Shown: positions 39,169-49,180 of the stretch, piece after piece | Position numbering within the stretch: position 1 is the stretch's first letter | Layout: the number at the start of each line of letters is the position of its first letter | From: Chloroflexota bacterium | GTDB lineage: Bacteria; Chloroflexota; Dehalococcoidia; Lucifugimonadales; Lucifugimonadaceae | Reading direction: 5' to 3' | Assembly: GCA_027623655.1 (NCBI GenBank) | Contig: JAQBVG010000002.1 | Coordinates: 1-64,000, forward strand | DNA: 64,000 nt | Position numbers and translations under genes: made by a program | Notes under the pieces: generated by a model | What the model saw: only the letters and a program-made list of their open reading frames with translations | The model's database searches: none | What the model was told of the DNA's origin: nothing

Positions 39169-39846
39169 TCACTGATTCGCTGCAGGTGAGCGAAAGCGAT
39201 AGCCAACGTTCCACTGGGTTTCGATGAAATGATGGGTAACGTCGTCGATCTTGCTCCGTAGTCGCCGAATATGAACGTCGACTGTCCGGGTCCCGCCGAA
39301 GTAGTCGTACTCCCACACGCTTCGCAACAGTGATTCCCTGCTGAATACGCGATTGGGATTCGAGGCCAGGTACTTCAGCAGTTCATACTCCTTGTATGTC
39401 AGATCGACTTTGCGGTTCCGTAATGTCACCTCGTATCGATCACAATCGATCGTCAATTCGCCGTGGACTATAGTGTTTTGCGCTTCCACCGGTGTGTGCA
39501 TCGACATTGCGAGCTTCAAGCGCAGCACGACCTCTTCAGCGCTACAGGGAAGGAAGCAGAGCTCGATATCCTCCCTCGTCGCGCTAATTCCCTCCAGAGA
39601 GGTGACCGGCAGTATGACAACGACCGGTACACCGGCATCAGCTACTGCATGGACCAGGCCAGATGGCCCGCCTAGGCCTACTCCGGTCGCCCAGACCAGA
39701 GCACCTTCGACGCTTGAAGCCAGTTCGTCCTTGCTCGTTTCGGAGGTGAACTTTATTAACTGAAGCGATGAATTGAGCGCGCCTACAGCCGCCCGCAGGC
39801 GTTCCGATTCAGCATCTCCGAATCCCAGTAGCGCTATCGAACTCAA
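39169..39846 (-). CDS. OmpR-family atypical response regulator, GlnR-like
   Basis: C-terminal LTYKEYELLKYLASNPNRVFSRESLLRSVWEYDYFGGTRTVDVHIRRLRSKI...NVGYRF; N-terminal receiver lacks the usual phosphoacceptor context; upstream of glnA-gltBD. Confidence 0.8.
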   Translation of the reverse strand: MSSIALLGFGDAESERLRAAVGALNSSLQLIKFTSETSKDELASSVEGALVWATGVGLGGPSGLVHAVADAGVPVVVILPVTSLEGISATREDIELCFLPCSAEEVVLRLKLAMSMHTPVEAQNTIVHGELTIDCDRYEVTLRNRKVDLTYKEYELLKYLASNPNRVFSRESLLRSVWEYDYFGGTRTVDVHIRRLRSKIDDVTHHFIETQWNVGYRFRSPAANQ

Positions 39847-40039
39847 TTGATGACACCTGAACTCATCGGCGTACCGATCACGCCGCTACGCTGGGCTCAC
39901 CGACCTTCACATGCGATCGGCTACCGCCGTGTACGCACACGAAGCACTCAAGGTTATTGGTTTGTGGCGAATTTCACAACCATTTGCGATTCTGGCGCAG
40001 TCCAGATTGCGACACGCTGAAAAGAGCGGAGCTTTCGCG

Positions 40040-40069
40040 TTGACTTGCCGGCGTACCCATTCGTATACT
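40040..40069 (+). promoter_or_regulatory. Candidate sigma70-type promoter of the str operon (TTGACT-N18-TATACT)
   Basis: Hexamers read directly, 67 nt between the -10 end and the rpsL start. Confidence 0.55.
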
Positions 40070-40136
40070 TACCCTTCGTGGCCTGATCCAAATGGGTTGG
40101 GCACGGCTTATTGTGGCCTATTTTTTGGAGTAAATT

Positions 40137-40550
40137 TTGCCCACGATTAATCAACTCGTGCGCAATTCGCGTAAACAGAAGCGGCGCAAGCCTAAAACGC
40201 CTGCGCTTCGTTTCTCGTTTAATACCTTTGGCAGCAAGCTGGTAGAGCTTAAGAAAGGCAGCCCGCAGAAGCGCGGAGTGTGCCTTCAGGTTCGAACTGT
40301 CACCCCGAAGAAGCCGAACTCGGCTCTTCGCAAAGTAGCGCGAGTACGTTTGAGCAACGGGATGGAAGTTACGGCTTACATTCCAGGTGAGGGCCACAAT
40401 CTGCAGGAGCACTCCGTCGTGCTGATACGTGGCGGAAAAGTTCCAGATCTTCCTGGCGTTCGATATCACATAGTGCGCGGAACGCTGGATACAGCTGGCG
40501 TGGAAGATCGAAAACGCGGGCGAAGTAAGTACGGTACGACAAAGAGCTAG
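40137..40550 (+). CDS. rpsL: 30S ribosomal protein S12
   Basis: [17 protein letters not shown]...[27 protein letters not shown] start. Confidence 0.98.
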   Translation: MPTINQLVRNSRKQKRRKPKTPALRFSFNTFGSKLVELKKGSPQKRGVCLQVRTVTPKKPNSALRKVARVRLSNGMEVTAYIPGEGHNLQEHSVVLIRGGKVPDLPGVRYHIVRGTLDTAGVEDRKRGRSKYGTTKS

Positions 40551-40568
40551 CTAAACAGTCCTGGTACA

Positions 40569-40602
40569 AACCGCCGCCTCTCTGGAAATCGGATAGGCGG
40601 TT
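40569..40602 (+). other. Intercistronic hairpin AACCGCC...GGCGGTT between rpsL and rpsG
   Basis: 7-bp inverted repeat, ~20-nt loop, read directly. Confidence 0.4.
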
Positions 40603-40674
40603 ATGTTTGCCAGTGGGGCTGCTTGCCAGCGAAGAATTTCCAGAACGAATTAGCGAAAGTAAAGAACAGAAGAA

Positions 40675-41145
40675 ATGTCACGCAGGCGTCGCGCGCATCG
40701 CAGGCACATAGCCCCGGACCCACAGTACGGGAGTGTCGAGTTGACTCGCTTCATAAACCGATTAATGGTCGGTGGTAAGAAGTCGGTCGCTCAGCGTGCG
40801 ACGTATGACGCCCTCGACATGCTTGCAAAGGAAACCAACAGGTCTGGCTTGGAAGTTTTCGAACAGGCAGTACGAAACGCAATGCCTGCACTCGAAGTGA
40901 AGCCCCGCCGAGTAGGTGGAGCAACATATCAGGTGCCGGTTGAAGTGCGTCCCGAACGTCGGGGTGCACTCGCGCAGCGGTGGCTCATTACCGCTGCGCG
41001 TGAGCGTTCGGGCAGGCCAATAGCCGACAGGCTTTATGCGGAACTGCTCGAGGCCTCTCGCGGTGGCGGCGTCGCGGTGAGGAGACGGGAAGACCTTCAC
41101 AGGATGGCTGAAGCGAACAGGGCTTTTGTCCACTACCGCTGGTAG
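40675..41145 (+). CDS. rpsG: 30S ribosomal protein S7
   Basis: MSRRRRAHRRHIAPDPQYGS...FINRLMVGGKKSVAQRATYDAL; VHYRW C-terminus. Confidence 0.98.
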   Translation: MSRRRRAHRRHIAPDPQYGSVELTRFINRLMVGGKKSVAQRATYDALDMLAKETNRSGLEVFEQAVRNAMPALEVKPRRVGGATYQVPVEVRPERRGALAQRWLITAARERSGRPIADRLYAELLEASRGGGVAVRRREDLHRMAEANRAFVHYRW

Positions 41146-41208
41146 GGAACTACTCAATTAAATTAGCCGCAAAACCGCCCCGATGATGGACTCACGGGGA
41201 CGGAATGA

Positions 41209-43302
41209 ATGGCAACTGGAATGACCACAATTTCCGAAAAGAAAACCGACCTGAAAAAGGTTCGGAACATAGGCTTTATAGCCCACATCGACGCCGGTAA
41301 GACCACAGTGACTGAACGCGTGTTGTTTTTCACTGGCGAGACTTACAAGATCGGCAATATCGACGAGGGCACGACCGTAATGGACTTCATGTCGCTCGAG
41401 CGCGAGCGCGGGATAACCATTGGATCCGCTGCCACGAACGTCAAGTGGGCCGGTCACCAGGTCAACATTATCGACACCCCCGGTCACGTTGATTTCACGG
41501 CCGAAGTAGAACGTAGCCTTCGAGTCCTCGACGGTGGCGTGGTCGTTCTCGAATCGGTTTCAGGTGTTCAACCTCAGTCGGAGACAGTCTGGCGCCAGGC
41601 CGACACTTACAAGGTCCCGCGACTCATTTTTGTGAACAAAATGGACCGACTTGGCGCTGATTTCGACTATGCCGTGCGAACGGTGCATGAGCGTCTCGGT
41701 GCTAACGCGGTCCCAATCCAGATACCCATGGGTGCCGAGTCGGAGTTCCATGGCCTCATCGACCTCGTTGCCCAGAAGGCGTATTCGTACGAAACGCCTG
41801 AAGCAATCGAGCACCAGATCACCGACATCCCTGCCGAATACAAGGATGCAGCTACCGCCGCTCGATTACACCTCGTCGAAAAGGTCGCCGAGACCGACGA
41901 CGACTTAATGTTGAAGTTCCTCGAGGAAGAAGAAATCTCTGATCAGGAACTCAAAGCCGCCCTGCGAAGGGCGACAATCGCTCTCAAGATCTTCCCGGTC
42001 TGTGTCGGGTCGGCTCTGCGACACCGCGGTATCCACCCATTGCTCGATGCTGTGATCGACTACCTGCCATCGCCACTCGATGTGGACGCTATCAGGGGCA
42101 TTGACCCTAACGATGAGTCGATCAAATTAGAGCGGATGCCGTCGCCGGACGACCCGTTGTCGGCCCTTGCATTCAAGGTGGTCACGGATCAACATGTCGG
42201 CCGTCTGGTCTACCTCCGGGTTTACTCCGGGGTGCTCGAAGCGGGTACTAATGTCTATAACTCGGCCACACGGTCTCGTGAGCGTGTGGGTCGGTTGATG
42301 GTAATGCACGCAGATTCTCGCGAAGAGAAGAAAAGTGCGGGGCCCGGCGAGATCGTCGCTGCGATTGGCCTGAAGGACACCGTCACCGGGCAAACACTCT
42401 GTTCGCAGGATCACCAGATCTCACTGGAAAAAATTTCATTCCCGGAACCAGTCCTTTCAGTCGCAGTTGAGCCCAAGACTCGAAGCGATCAGGAAAAGAT
42501 GTCGACTGCTCTTCTCCGTCTTGCTGACGAAGATCCGACGCTTGTCGTCTCAAGCGATGACGAAAGCGGCCAGGTGATTCTTGCCGGGATGGGTGAACTC
42601 CATCTGGATGTCATTGTCGAGAGGATGCGTCGAGAATTCGGTGTTGAAGCTACGGTTGGTGCCCCGCGTGTCGCTTACCGAGAAACTGTAACTGCCATTG
42701 CTACGGCACAGGGCAAACTTGTTCGGCAGACCGGTGGTCACGGACAGTTCGGTGACTGCACGCTCAGACTTGAGCCTCTTGAGCCGGGTGGCGGACTGCA
42801 ATTTGAGTCAGCAATTACCGGTTCGACGTTGCCGAAGGAGTATTTCAAGCCAATCGAGCAGGGATTCCGTGAGGCCGCCCGGTCGGGCGTACTCGCCGGT
42901 TACCCTGTCGTCGATCTGAAAGCGGTGCTCGTCGACGGTTCGTACCACGAAGTCGACTCCTCGGAAATGGCGTTCAAAGTAGCCGCCTCCATGGCGTTCA
43001 AAGCGGCCATGAGCAAGGGTAAGCCCGCTCTACTTGAACCGATAATGAATATTGAGGTCGTGACCCCCGCTGAATACCTGGGCGACGTACTCGGAGATTT
43101 GAATTCTCGACGATCCCAGGTTCAGAACATGGAGGCGCGAGGTGATGTGCAGGTAATTAGCGCATTCATCCCACTTGCGGAAACCTTCCAGTACGCCACC
43201 CATGTTCGATCGTTGACCACCGGTCGTGCCAGCTTCTCGATGGAGTTGGACCATTACTCGGCAGTGCCGAAAAATGTTGCAGAGAAAGTGACAGGGAACT
43301 AA
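41209..43302 (+). CDS. fusA: Elongation factor G
   Basis: VRNIGFIAHIDAGKTTVTERVLFFTGETYKIG, RERGITIGSAAT, IDTPGHVDFTAEVERSLRVLDG. Confidence 0.98.
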   Translation: MATGMTTISEKKTDLKKVRNIGFIAHIDAGKTTVTERVLFFTGETYKIGNIDEGTTVMDFMSLERERGITIGSAATNVKWAGHQVNIIDTPGHVDFTAEVERSLRVLDGGVVVLESVSGVQPQSETVWRQADTYKVPRLIFVNKMDRLGADFDYAVRTVHERLGANAVPIQIPMGAESEFHGLIDLVAQKAYSYETPEAIEHQITDIPAEYKDAATAARLHLVEKVAETDDDLMLKFLEEEEISDQELKAALRRATIALKIFPVCVGSALRHRGIHPLLDAVIDYLPSPLDVDAIRGIDPNDESIKLERMPSPDDPLSALAFKVVTDQHVGRLVYLRVYSGVLEAGTNVYNSATRSRERVGRLMVMHADSREEKKSAGPGEIVAAIGLKDTVTGQTLCSQDHQISLEKISFPEPVLSVAVEPKTRSDQEKMSTALLRLADEDPTLVVSSDDESGQVILAGMGELHLDVIVERMRREFGVEATVGAPRVAYRETVTAIATAQGKLVRQTGGHGQFGDCTLRLEPLEPGGGLQFESAITGSTLPKEYFKPIEQGFREAARSGVLAGYPVVDLKAVLVDGSYHEVDSSEMAFKVAASMAFKAAMSKGKPALLEPIMNIEVVTPAEYLGDVLGDLNSRRSQVQNMEARGDVQVISAFIPLAETFQYATHVRSLTTGRASFSMELDHYSAVPKNVAEKVTGN

Positions 43303-43305
43303 GGA

Positions 43306-43614
43306 ATGCCAGGACAGAAAATCCGGATCGTCCTAAAGGCGTTCGATCACCGGGTTCTAGATATATCAGCTCAGCAAATTATGGAAACAGCTGAACGAAC
43401 GGGAGCGCAGACATCGGGGCCGGTCCCGCTGCCGACATCGATACGTCGATTCGCGGTAATACGCGGACCGCACGTACATAAAGATTCACGCGAGTACTTT
43501 GAACTGCGTGTTCATAAACGGCTGATCGATATTCTCGAGCCAAGTTCGAAGACAATCGATTCGCTTACCCGCCTCAACGTCCCTGCAGGCGTCGATATCG
43601 CGATCAAGCTGTAG
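43306..43614 (+). CDS. rpsJ: 30S ribosomal protein S10
   Basis: [51 protein letters not shown]. Confidence 0.98.
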   Translation: MPGQKIRIVLKAFDHRVLDISAQQIMETAERTGAQTSGPVPLPTSIRRFAVIRGPHVHKDSREYFELRVHKRLIDILEPSSKTIDSLTRLNVPAGVDIAIKL

Positions 43615-43648
43615 GGCAATCGGTTAGCAGAGTAAACAAGATAACGAA

Positions 43649-44272
43649 ATGACTATCGCTGGACTTCTCGGTCGAAAGATCGGAATGACAACCTACTACC
43701 ACGAGGACGGAACTGCAGAATCGGTTACGGCGGTCGAGGTCGGGCCATGTGTCGTCACACAGGTGAAGACAAAAGCGCGCGATGGCTACGAAGCCGTTCA
43801 GATCGGATTCAGTGCAGCCAGGAAACTAAGTTCGCCCGATGCCGGGCATCAGAGTCGTTCGGGCCGTAAGTTCGAGTACCTGCAGGAATTTGGAGTGGGC
43901 GATCTTTCCGAGTTTGAAGTGGGTCAGGAACTGAAGGCGAATGTATTTGCAGTTGGTGAACCGATCCAGGTGATCGGTTCATCCAAGGGCCACGGATTTT
44001 CAGGTGTCATCAGGCGGTGGAATTTCCACGGCGGTCCAAAGAGTCACGGTCAGTCCGATCGCTACCGTTCACCTGGTTCGATCGGTGCAGGCACGTCCCC
44101 CGGGCGCGTCTGGCCCGGGACGAAGATGAGCGGTCACTATGGTGTGGATCGAGTCACGGTCAAAGGCCTCAAGGTCGTCGCGACCGATACTGAAAAAAAT
44201 GTAGTGCTTGTTCGTGGCTCCATTCCCGGCGCCAAGAACGGCATTGTTCGAATCGAGAAGCAGAGCAAGTAA
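43649..44272 (+). CDS. rplC: 50S ribosomal protein L3
   Basis: GLLGRKIGMTTYYHEDG; SKGHGFSGVIRRWNFHGGPKSHGQSDRYRSPGSIGAGTSPGRVWPGTKMSGHYG. Confidence 0.98.
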   Translation: MTIAGLLGRKIGMTTYYHEDGTAESVTAVEVGPCVVTQVKTKARDGYEAVQIGFSAARKLSSPDAGHQSRSGRKFEYLQEFGVGDLSEFEVGQELKANVFAVGEPIQVIGSSKGHGFSGVIRRWNFHGGPKSHGQSDRYRSPGSIGAGTSPGRVWPGTKMSGHYGVDRVTVKGLKVVATDTEKNVVLVRGSIPGAKNGIVRIEKQSK

Positions 44273-44910
44273 TGGATCTGCAAGTAAAAGACAACAATGG
44301 CAACGTCGTCGGATCGGTCTCTGCAAGCGACCGAGTCTGGGGCGCGCCCAGCAATGACCCGCTGCTGCATCAGGCAGTAGTGGCACAACAGGCCAATAAA
44401 CGAAGCGGCACGCAGGACACCCAGACACGTTCCGACGTGAGCTTCTCCACGCGCAAGACCAGACCACAAAAGGGTGGAGGCGCAGCCAGGCAGGGTAGCA
44501 AACGGTCTCCGCTTAGAAAGGGTGGTGCTGTTTCTCACGGTCCGCACCCTCGAAGCTACCGTCAGCGATTGCCGAAAAAAATGCGCCGACAGGCGCTACG
44601 CGTCGCCCTGTCTGACAAGGTTCGAGAGGACAGCCTGATAATTCTTGATGTACTCAAACTCGATGCTCCCAAGAGCAGCATCATTCGGGACATCGTGACC
44701 GCGCTCAACCTCAAGGGCCGGACACTTATCGTTACAGGTGCCACGGATCATAATGTGATTAAATCGGCCGGAAACCTGCCCGGTGTGTACGTCCAGTCGG
44801 CTTCGTTGATGAACCCGCTGGAAGCGGCCACGGCTTCCAACCTCGTGATCACCCAGGAAGCTGTCGCGGCCATCGATGGACTCTGGGGATCTGACGGGGG
44901 TGTGAAGTAA
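44272..44910 (+). CDS. rplD: 50S ribosomal protein L4
   Basis: TRKTRPQKGGGAARQGSKRSPLRKGGAVSHGPHPRSY; TAATG overlap with rplC. Confidence 0.96.
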   Translation: MDLQVKDNNGNVVGSVSASDRVWGAPSNDPLLHQAVVAQQANKRSGTQDTQTRSDVSFSTRKTRPQKGGGAARQGSKRSPLRKGGAVSHGPHPRSYRQRLPKKMRRQALRVALSDKVREDSLIILDVLKLDAPKSSIIRDIVTALNLKGRTLIVTGATDHNVIKSAGNLPGVYVQSASLMNPLEAATASNLVITQEAVAAIDGLWGSDGGVK

Positions 44911-45194
44911 TGAATCGTGCAAGCGTGCTGAAGCGACCGATTGTGACTGAGAAGACCACACTGCTTGGCGAGTCCGGGCGTTATGTATTTGAAGTCGAAT
45001 CAAGCGCGAGCAAACACGATATTGCCCGCGCCGTCGAGTGGGCATTCAACGTTAAGGTAGTCAACGTAAACACGATGAACGTGACGGGCAAAATGAAGCG
45101 ATACGGCCGTCGGCCGACGAAACAGCCTGATTGGAAGAAAGCCGTCGTGGCACTGGCCGCGGGCGACACAATCCAGTTGTTTGAGGGAGCCTAA
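44910..45194 (+). CDS. rplW: 50S ribosomal protein L23
   Basis: LKRPIVTEKTTLLGESGRYVFEV...KRYGRRPTKQPDWKKAVV. Confidence 0.97.
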   Translation: MNRASVLKRPIVTEKTTLLGESGRYVFEVESSASKHDIARAVEWAFNVKVVNVNTMNVTGKMKRYGRRPTKQPDWKKAVVALAAGDTIQLFEGA

Positions 45195-45197
45195 CCG

Positions 45198-46025
45198 ATG
45201 GGCCTGAAGCAATATAAGCCAACATCCCCTGGACGTCGCGACACAATCGCGGACGACTTCAAGGACATTACTAAAGGCAAACCCGAAAAGTCTCTGCTCG
45301 CCCCTCTTTCAAACAAGGGCGGACGAAACAACCACGGGAAGGTTACAACCCGTCACCAGGGTGGTGGACACAAGCGCCGATACCGAATCGTCGATTTCAA
45401 GCGCGACAAGTCCGGCGCAGCCACCATTATGTCGGTCGAATACGATCCAAATCGGACTGCCCGTATCGCTCTGGTGCAATATGAGGATGGAACGAAGCGA
45501 TACATTGTTTCGCCGAACGGTATCGCTGTCGGTGACGCAGTTCAGAGTGGCGATGAGACCTCTGTCACTACCGGTAACAGTCGGTCGCTTGGATCGCTAC
45601 CAACAGGCACACCGATTCATAACGTTGAAGTCACCCCCGGCAAGGGTGGTCAGATGGTGAAGAGCGCCGGTGCCGTCGCGCAGGTGATGGCCCATGAAGG
45701 TGGGTACACGCTCGTGCGACTGCCGTCGGGCGAGATGCGCCGTTTGCTCAGTGACTGTCTTGCTACTGTCGGCCAGGTCTCAAACCTCGACCACAAGAAT
45801 GAGAAACTGGGCAAAGCAGGACGTAGTCGTCATCGTGGTCGGCGCCCGACAGTCCGAGGGTCGGCAATGAGCCCGAATGCGCATCCACATGGTGGTGGTG
45901 AAGGCCGAGCCGGAATTGGAATGCCTGGGCCTAAAACCCCATGGGGTAAGCCAGCACTCGGCAAGCGCACACGTCGCAACAAGAGCACGAACAAATTTAT
46001 TCTCAGGCGGAGGTATGACCGCTAG
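45198..46025 (+). CDS. rplB: 50S ribosomal protein L2
   Basis: [81 protein letters not shown]. Confidence 0.98.
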   Translation: MGLKQYKPTSPGRRDTIADDFKDITKGKPEKSLLAPLSNKGGRNNHGKVTTRHQGGGHKRRYRIVDFKRDKSGAATIMSVEYDPNRTARIALVQYEDGTKRYIVSPNGIAVGDAVQSGDETSVTTGNSRSLGSLPTGTPIHNVEVTPGKGGQMVKSAGAVAQVMAHEGGYTLVRLPSGEMRRLLSDCLATVGQVSNLDHKNEKLGKAGRSRHRGRRPTVRGSAMSPNAHPHGGGEGRAGIGMPGPKTPWGKPALGKRTRRNKSTNKFILRRRYDR

Positions 46026-46062
46026 AGACCGTTAGGTAGTTGGCAGTCGTTACGAGCAACAG

Positions 46063-46341
46063 ATGTCCAGATCAATCAAAAAGGGTCCGTACGTGGATCC
46101 AAAGCTGATGAAAAAGGTAAACGCGATCCAGGCGGTCGGTTCACGAAGTGTGATCCGGACGTGGGCGCGTGCCTCGATGATCATGCCGGAAATGGTTAGT
46201 CTCACCATCGGCGTTCACGACGGGCGTCGATTCATGCCGATCCTTATTACAGAGAATATGGTTGGTCACAGACTCGGTGAATTCGCGCCGACACGCACCT
46301 TCCGAAGTCACGTCGGCAGATCCGATAGGACGACGGGTTAG
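46063..46341 (+). CDS. rpsS: 30S ribosomal protein S19
   Basis: [36 protein letters not shown]. Confidence 0.98.
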   Translation: MSRSIKKGPYVDPKLMKKVNAIQAVGSRSVIRTWARASMIMPEMVSLTIGVHDGRRFMPILITENMVGHRLGEFAPTRTFRSHVGRSDRTTG

Positions 46342-46343
46342 TC

Positions 46344-46679
46344 ATGGCAATTGCACGAACTAAAAATGTAGGTATTTCTGATTACAAGCTGCGGCTTGTT
46401 ATGGATCAGGTCAGGGGCAAAATGGTTAGCGAAGCTATTCCGATGCTCCGCTATATGCCCAGCCCGGCAGCTGCTGAAATTCTAAAAATTCTCAATGCGG
46501 CGACGGCGAACGCTGAACACAACGATCTTCAGTCTCGGGAAGACTTGAAGATCGTCCGGGTCACTGCGGACAAGGCGACATGGATTCGACGATTCAGGCC
46601 AAAGGCCCGCGGACGTGTCGGAGCGTTCGATAGACCAACATCCCACATCACGATAGAAGTCGACGAGGTTAGGAACTAG
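46344..46679 (+). CDS. rplV: 50S ribosomal protein L22
   Basis: YKLRLVMDQVRGKMVSEAIPMLRYMPSPAAAEILKILNAATANAEHN. Confidence 0.97.
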   Translation: MAIARTKNVGISDYKLRLVMDQVRGKMVSEAIPMLRYMPSPAAAEILKILNAATANAEHNDLQSREDLKIVRVTADKATWIRRFRPKARGRVGAFDRPTSHITIEVDEVRN

Positions 46680-46681
46680 GT

Positions 46682-47461
46682 ATGGGTCAAAAGACACACC
46701 CGATCGGGTTCCGACTCGGCGGCGTACAGGACTGGCGGGCACACTGGTTCGCCAGCAGAGGCTCGGATTACCGTCGCCTCGCTGAGGAAGACCACAAAAT
46801 TCGCGGTCTGATCCAGGACCGCTATGCGGAGTCCGGTGCTATTTCACGTGTTGAAATTGAACGTGGCGCCCAGGATCTTGTGGTCACGATCAACACTGCC
46901 CGCCCTGGGATTATCATCGGGCGGGGTGGCACGCGGGTCGATGATCTTCGCGGTGACCTTGAAAAACTCACCGAGAAACGGGCGCGCTTGAATATTCAGG
47001 AAATACGTCAACCCGAACTCGACGCCACTCTTGTTGGGCAGTCGATAGCTGAGCAACTTGAACGCCGTGTAGCTTACCGACGTGCAGTACGACTCTCGAT
47101 GCAACGAACAATGCAGTCGGGAGCGCTCGGTATCAAAGTCGTCGTTTCAGGTCGACTGGGTGGTGCCGAAATTGCCAGGAACGACAAGCAGAAAGAAGGG
47201 CGAACACCCCTCCACACGCTGAGAGCTCAGATCGATTTTTCAGTCACACATGCCAAGACCAGTTTCGGCGTAATTGGGATCAAGGTCTGGATCTACACTG
47301 GAGACATGATTCCTTCCGCGGAAAACTTGCGAGCCCGGTCAATGGCACGCCTTGCGCTCGGAGCGACCCAGGAAGCTCAGAGCAGTGGTAACAGCGGAGG
47401 CGGACGTGGAGGCAGGGGATCGTCTTCCCGTGGCGGTGACGATGACGGGGGCGCCGGTTAA
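46682..47461 (+). CDS. rpsC: 30S ribosomal protein S3 with short Gly/Arg/Ser-rich C-terminal extension
   Basis: [40 protein letters not shown]; tail [26 protein letters not shown]. Confidence 0.97.
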   Translation: MGQKTHPIGFRLGGVQDWRAHWFASRGSDYRRLAEEDHKIRGLIQDRYAESGAISRVEIERGAQDLVVTINTARPGIIIGRGGTRVDDLRGDLEKLTEKRARLNIQEIRQPELDATLVGQSIAEQLERRVAYRRAVRLSMQRTMQSGALGIKVVVSGRLGGAEIARNDKQKEGRTPLHTLRAQIDFSVTHAKTSFGVIGIKVWIYTGDMIPSAENLRARSMARLALGATQEAQSSGNSGGGRGGRGSSSRGGDDDGGAG

Positions 47462-47463
47462 CT

Positions 47464-47880
47464 ATGCTTCAGCCAAAACGATCTAAATTTCGAAAAGAAC
47501 ACCGTGGTCGTATGAACGGGATTCGCACCAAGGGATCTACGATCGTCAGCGGAGAGTTCGGCCTCAAGGCGGAAGAGCCAGGTTGGGTTACCGCACGCGA
47601 GATCGAAGCCGCAAGACGTGCCATCACGGGTTATGTAAAACGTGGTGGGCAAATGTGGATTCGATTGTTTCCTTCAAAGCCCATCAGCTCCCGACCCGCA
47701 GAAACCCGCATGGGTGGCGGAAAGGGAGCAGTTGACCAGTGGGTGGCTGTCGTCAGGCGCGGACGAATACTTTACGAAATTGCCGACGTGCCAGAAGAGG
47801 CTGCCAGGGAAGCTCTTCGTCGTGCTGCTCACAAACTGTCAATCCCAACGAAAATCGTATCCCGGAACGAAGAAATTTAG
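47464..47880 (+). CDS. rplP: 50S ribosomal protein L16
   Basis: [25 protein letters not shown]-like [34 protein letters not shown]. Confidence 0.97.
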   Translation: MLQPKRSKFRKEHRGRMNGIRTKGSTIVSGEFGLKAEEPGWVTAREIEAARRAITGYVKRGGQMWIRLFPSKPISSRPAETRMGGGKGAVDQWVAVVRRGRILYEIADVPEEAAREALRRAAHKLSIPTKIVSRNEEI

Positions 47881-47937
47881 GAATGCCTGACGCAGGTCGG
47901 CCGATGCCGACAATGTCTCGCAAAAGCGAACAATACG

Positions 47938-48162
47938 ATGCGAATTAGCGAAGTCAGAGAAATGAACGATACCGAACTCGACAAAGAGCTCGGAGAGCAA
48001 GAACGCGCCCTGATGAACCTGCGGTTCCGTAAGGCGACGCTTCAGTTGACAAATACAAACGAACTCTCGAATACGCGAAAAACGATTGCCCGAATAAAGA
48101 CCGTGGTTCGTGAACGAGAGATCACCGCGAAGATAACCACCCTCAAGGGTGAAGGAGCTTAG
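47938..48162 (+). CDS. rpmC: 50S ribosomal protein L29
   Basis: MRISEVREMNDTELDKELGEQERALMNLRFRKATLQLTNTNELSNTRKTIARIKTVVRER. Confidence 0.95.
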   Translation: MRISEVREMNDTELDKELGEQERALMNLRFRKATLQLTNTNELSNTRKTIARIKTVVREREITAKITTLKGEGA

Positions 48163-48163
48163 G

Positions 48164-48487
48164 TTGGCGCGCAAACAGCAGACCGGCACAGTTTTGAAAG
48201 ATCAGAACGACAAGAGCGTCGTGGTTGGCGTTTCTTGGCTGCAGCGCGACCGAATTTATAAGAAGGCCCGGCGCAAATTATCGAAGTTCGTCGTTCACGA
48301 CGAAAACAACTCAGCGACAGTTGGCGACCGTGTTCTTATAGAGCAGTCACGACCGATTTCCAAGACCAAGCGATGGCGGCTGGTCAACATCATCGAAAAG
48401 ATCGATGTCGCCGAAGTTCAACCTTCTGATATTGATTCTGAAGCTGCGCTCTCGGGCGCAACCGAGTCTGATGAGTCTGAGGACTAG
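48164..48487 (+). CDS. rpsQ: 30S ribosomal protein S17
   Basis: TTG start; KQQTGTVLKDQNDKSVVVGVSWLQRDRIYKKARRKLSKFVVHDENNSATVGDRVLIEQSRPISKTKRWRLV. Confidence 0.95.
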   Translation: MARKQQTGTVLKDQNDKSVVVGVSWLQRDRIYKKARRKLSKFVVHDENNSATVGDRVLIEQSRPISKTKRWRLVNIIEKIDVAEVQPSDIDSEAALSGATESDESED

Positions 48488-48493
48488 AGCGAA

Positions 48494-48862
48494 ATGATTC
48501 AGCGAGAAACAAGACTCAAAGTCGCCGACAATTCAGGAGCCAAAGAAGTGCTCTGCATAAACATTGTCGGCGGAGGCGCGCGCCGGTACGCATCACTCGG
48601 AGATGTTATTACCTGCGCGGTAAAAGATGCACAACCCGGCGGCACGGTTCAGATGCACGAGGTCGTGAAAGCCGTCGTGGTTCGAACAGCAAAAGAAGTT
48701 CGACGCAACGACGGTTCATATATTCGATTCGATGACAATGCATGCGTGATAATCGGTGAAGATCAAAACCCTCGAGGAACTCGAATATTTGGCCCTGTAG
48801 CCCGCGAATTGCGAAACAAGCAGTTCATGCGCATTGTGTCGCTGGCACCGGAGGTTTTGTAA
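48494..48862 (+). CDS. rplN: 50S ribosomal protein L14
   Basis: [45 protein letters not shown]. Confidence 0.98.
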   Translation: MIQRETRLKVADNSGAKEVLCINIVGGGARRYASLGDVITCAVKDAQPGGTVQMHEVVKAVVVRTAKEVRRNDGSYIRFDDNACVIIGEDQNPRGTRIFGPVARELRNKQFMRIVSLAPEVL

Positions 48863-48865
48863 ACC

Positions 48866-49180
48866 ATGGCCCAGACACGAATCAAACGGGATGACCAGGT
48901 ACTGGTTATCTCCGGAAAAGACAAAGGCAAGCGAGGCACTGTGGTCAGGGTCCTGAAAGACGAAGGCCGTGTGGTTGTCGAAGGCGTGAACATGGTTACG
49001 CGCCACATTAAGCCACGACCGGGAGTGGCGCAGACCGGAATTGTTCTGGGCGAAGCTCCGCTTTCACTATCAAATGTAATGCTCATCGATCCAGAGACCG
49101 GTAAAGCCGGTCGAACTGGTCAGAGAGTCCTGGAAGACGGGACGAAAGTTAGGGTGGTCAAGAGTGGCAAACGCTCCTGA
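48866..49180 (+). CDS. rplX: 50S ribosomal protein L24
   Basis: [25 protein letters not shown]...[15 protein letters not shown]. Confidence 0.97.
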   Translation: MAQTRIKRDDQVLVISGKDKGKRGTVVRVLKDEGRVVVEGVNMVTRHIKPRPGVAQTGIVLGEAPLSLSNVMLIDPETGKAGRTGQRVLEDGTKVRVVKSGKRS

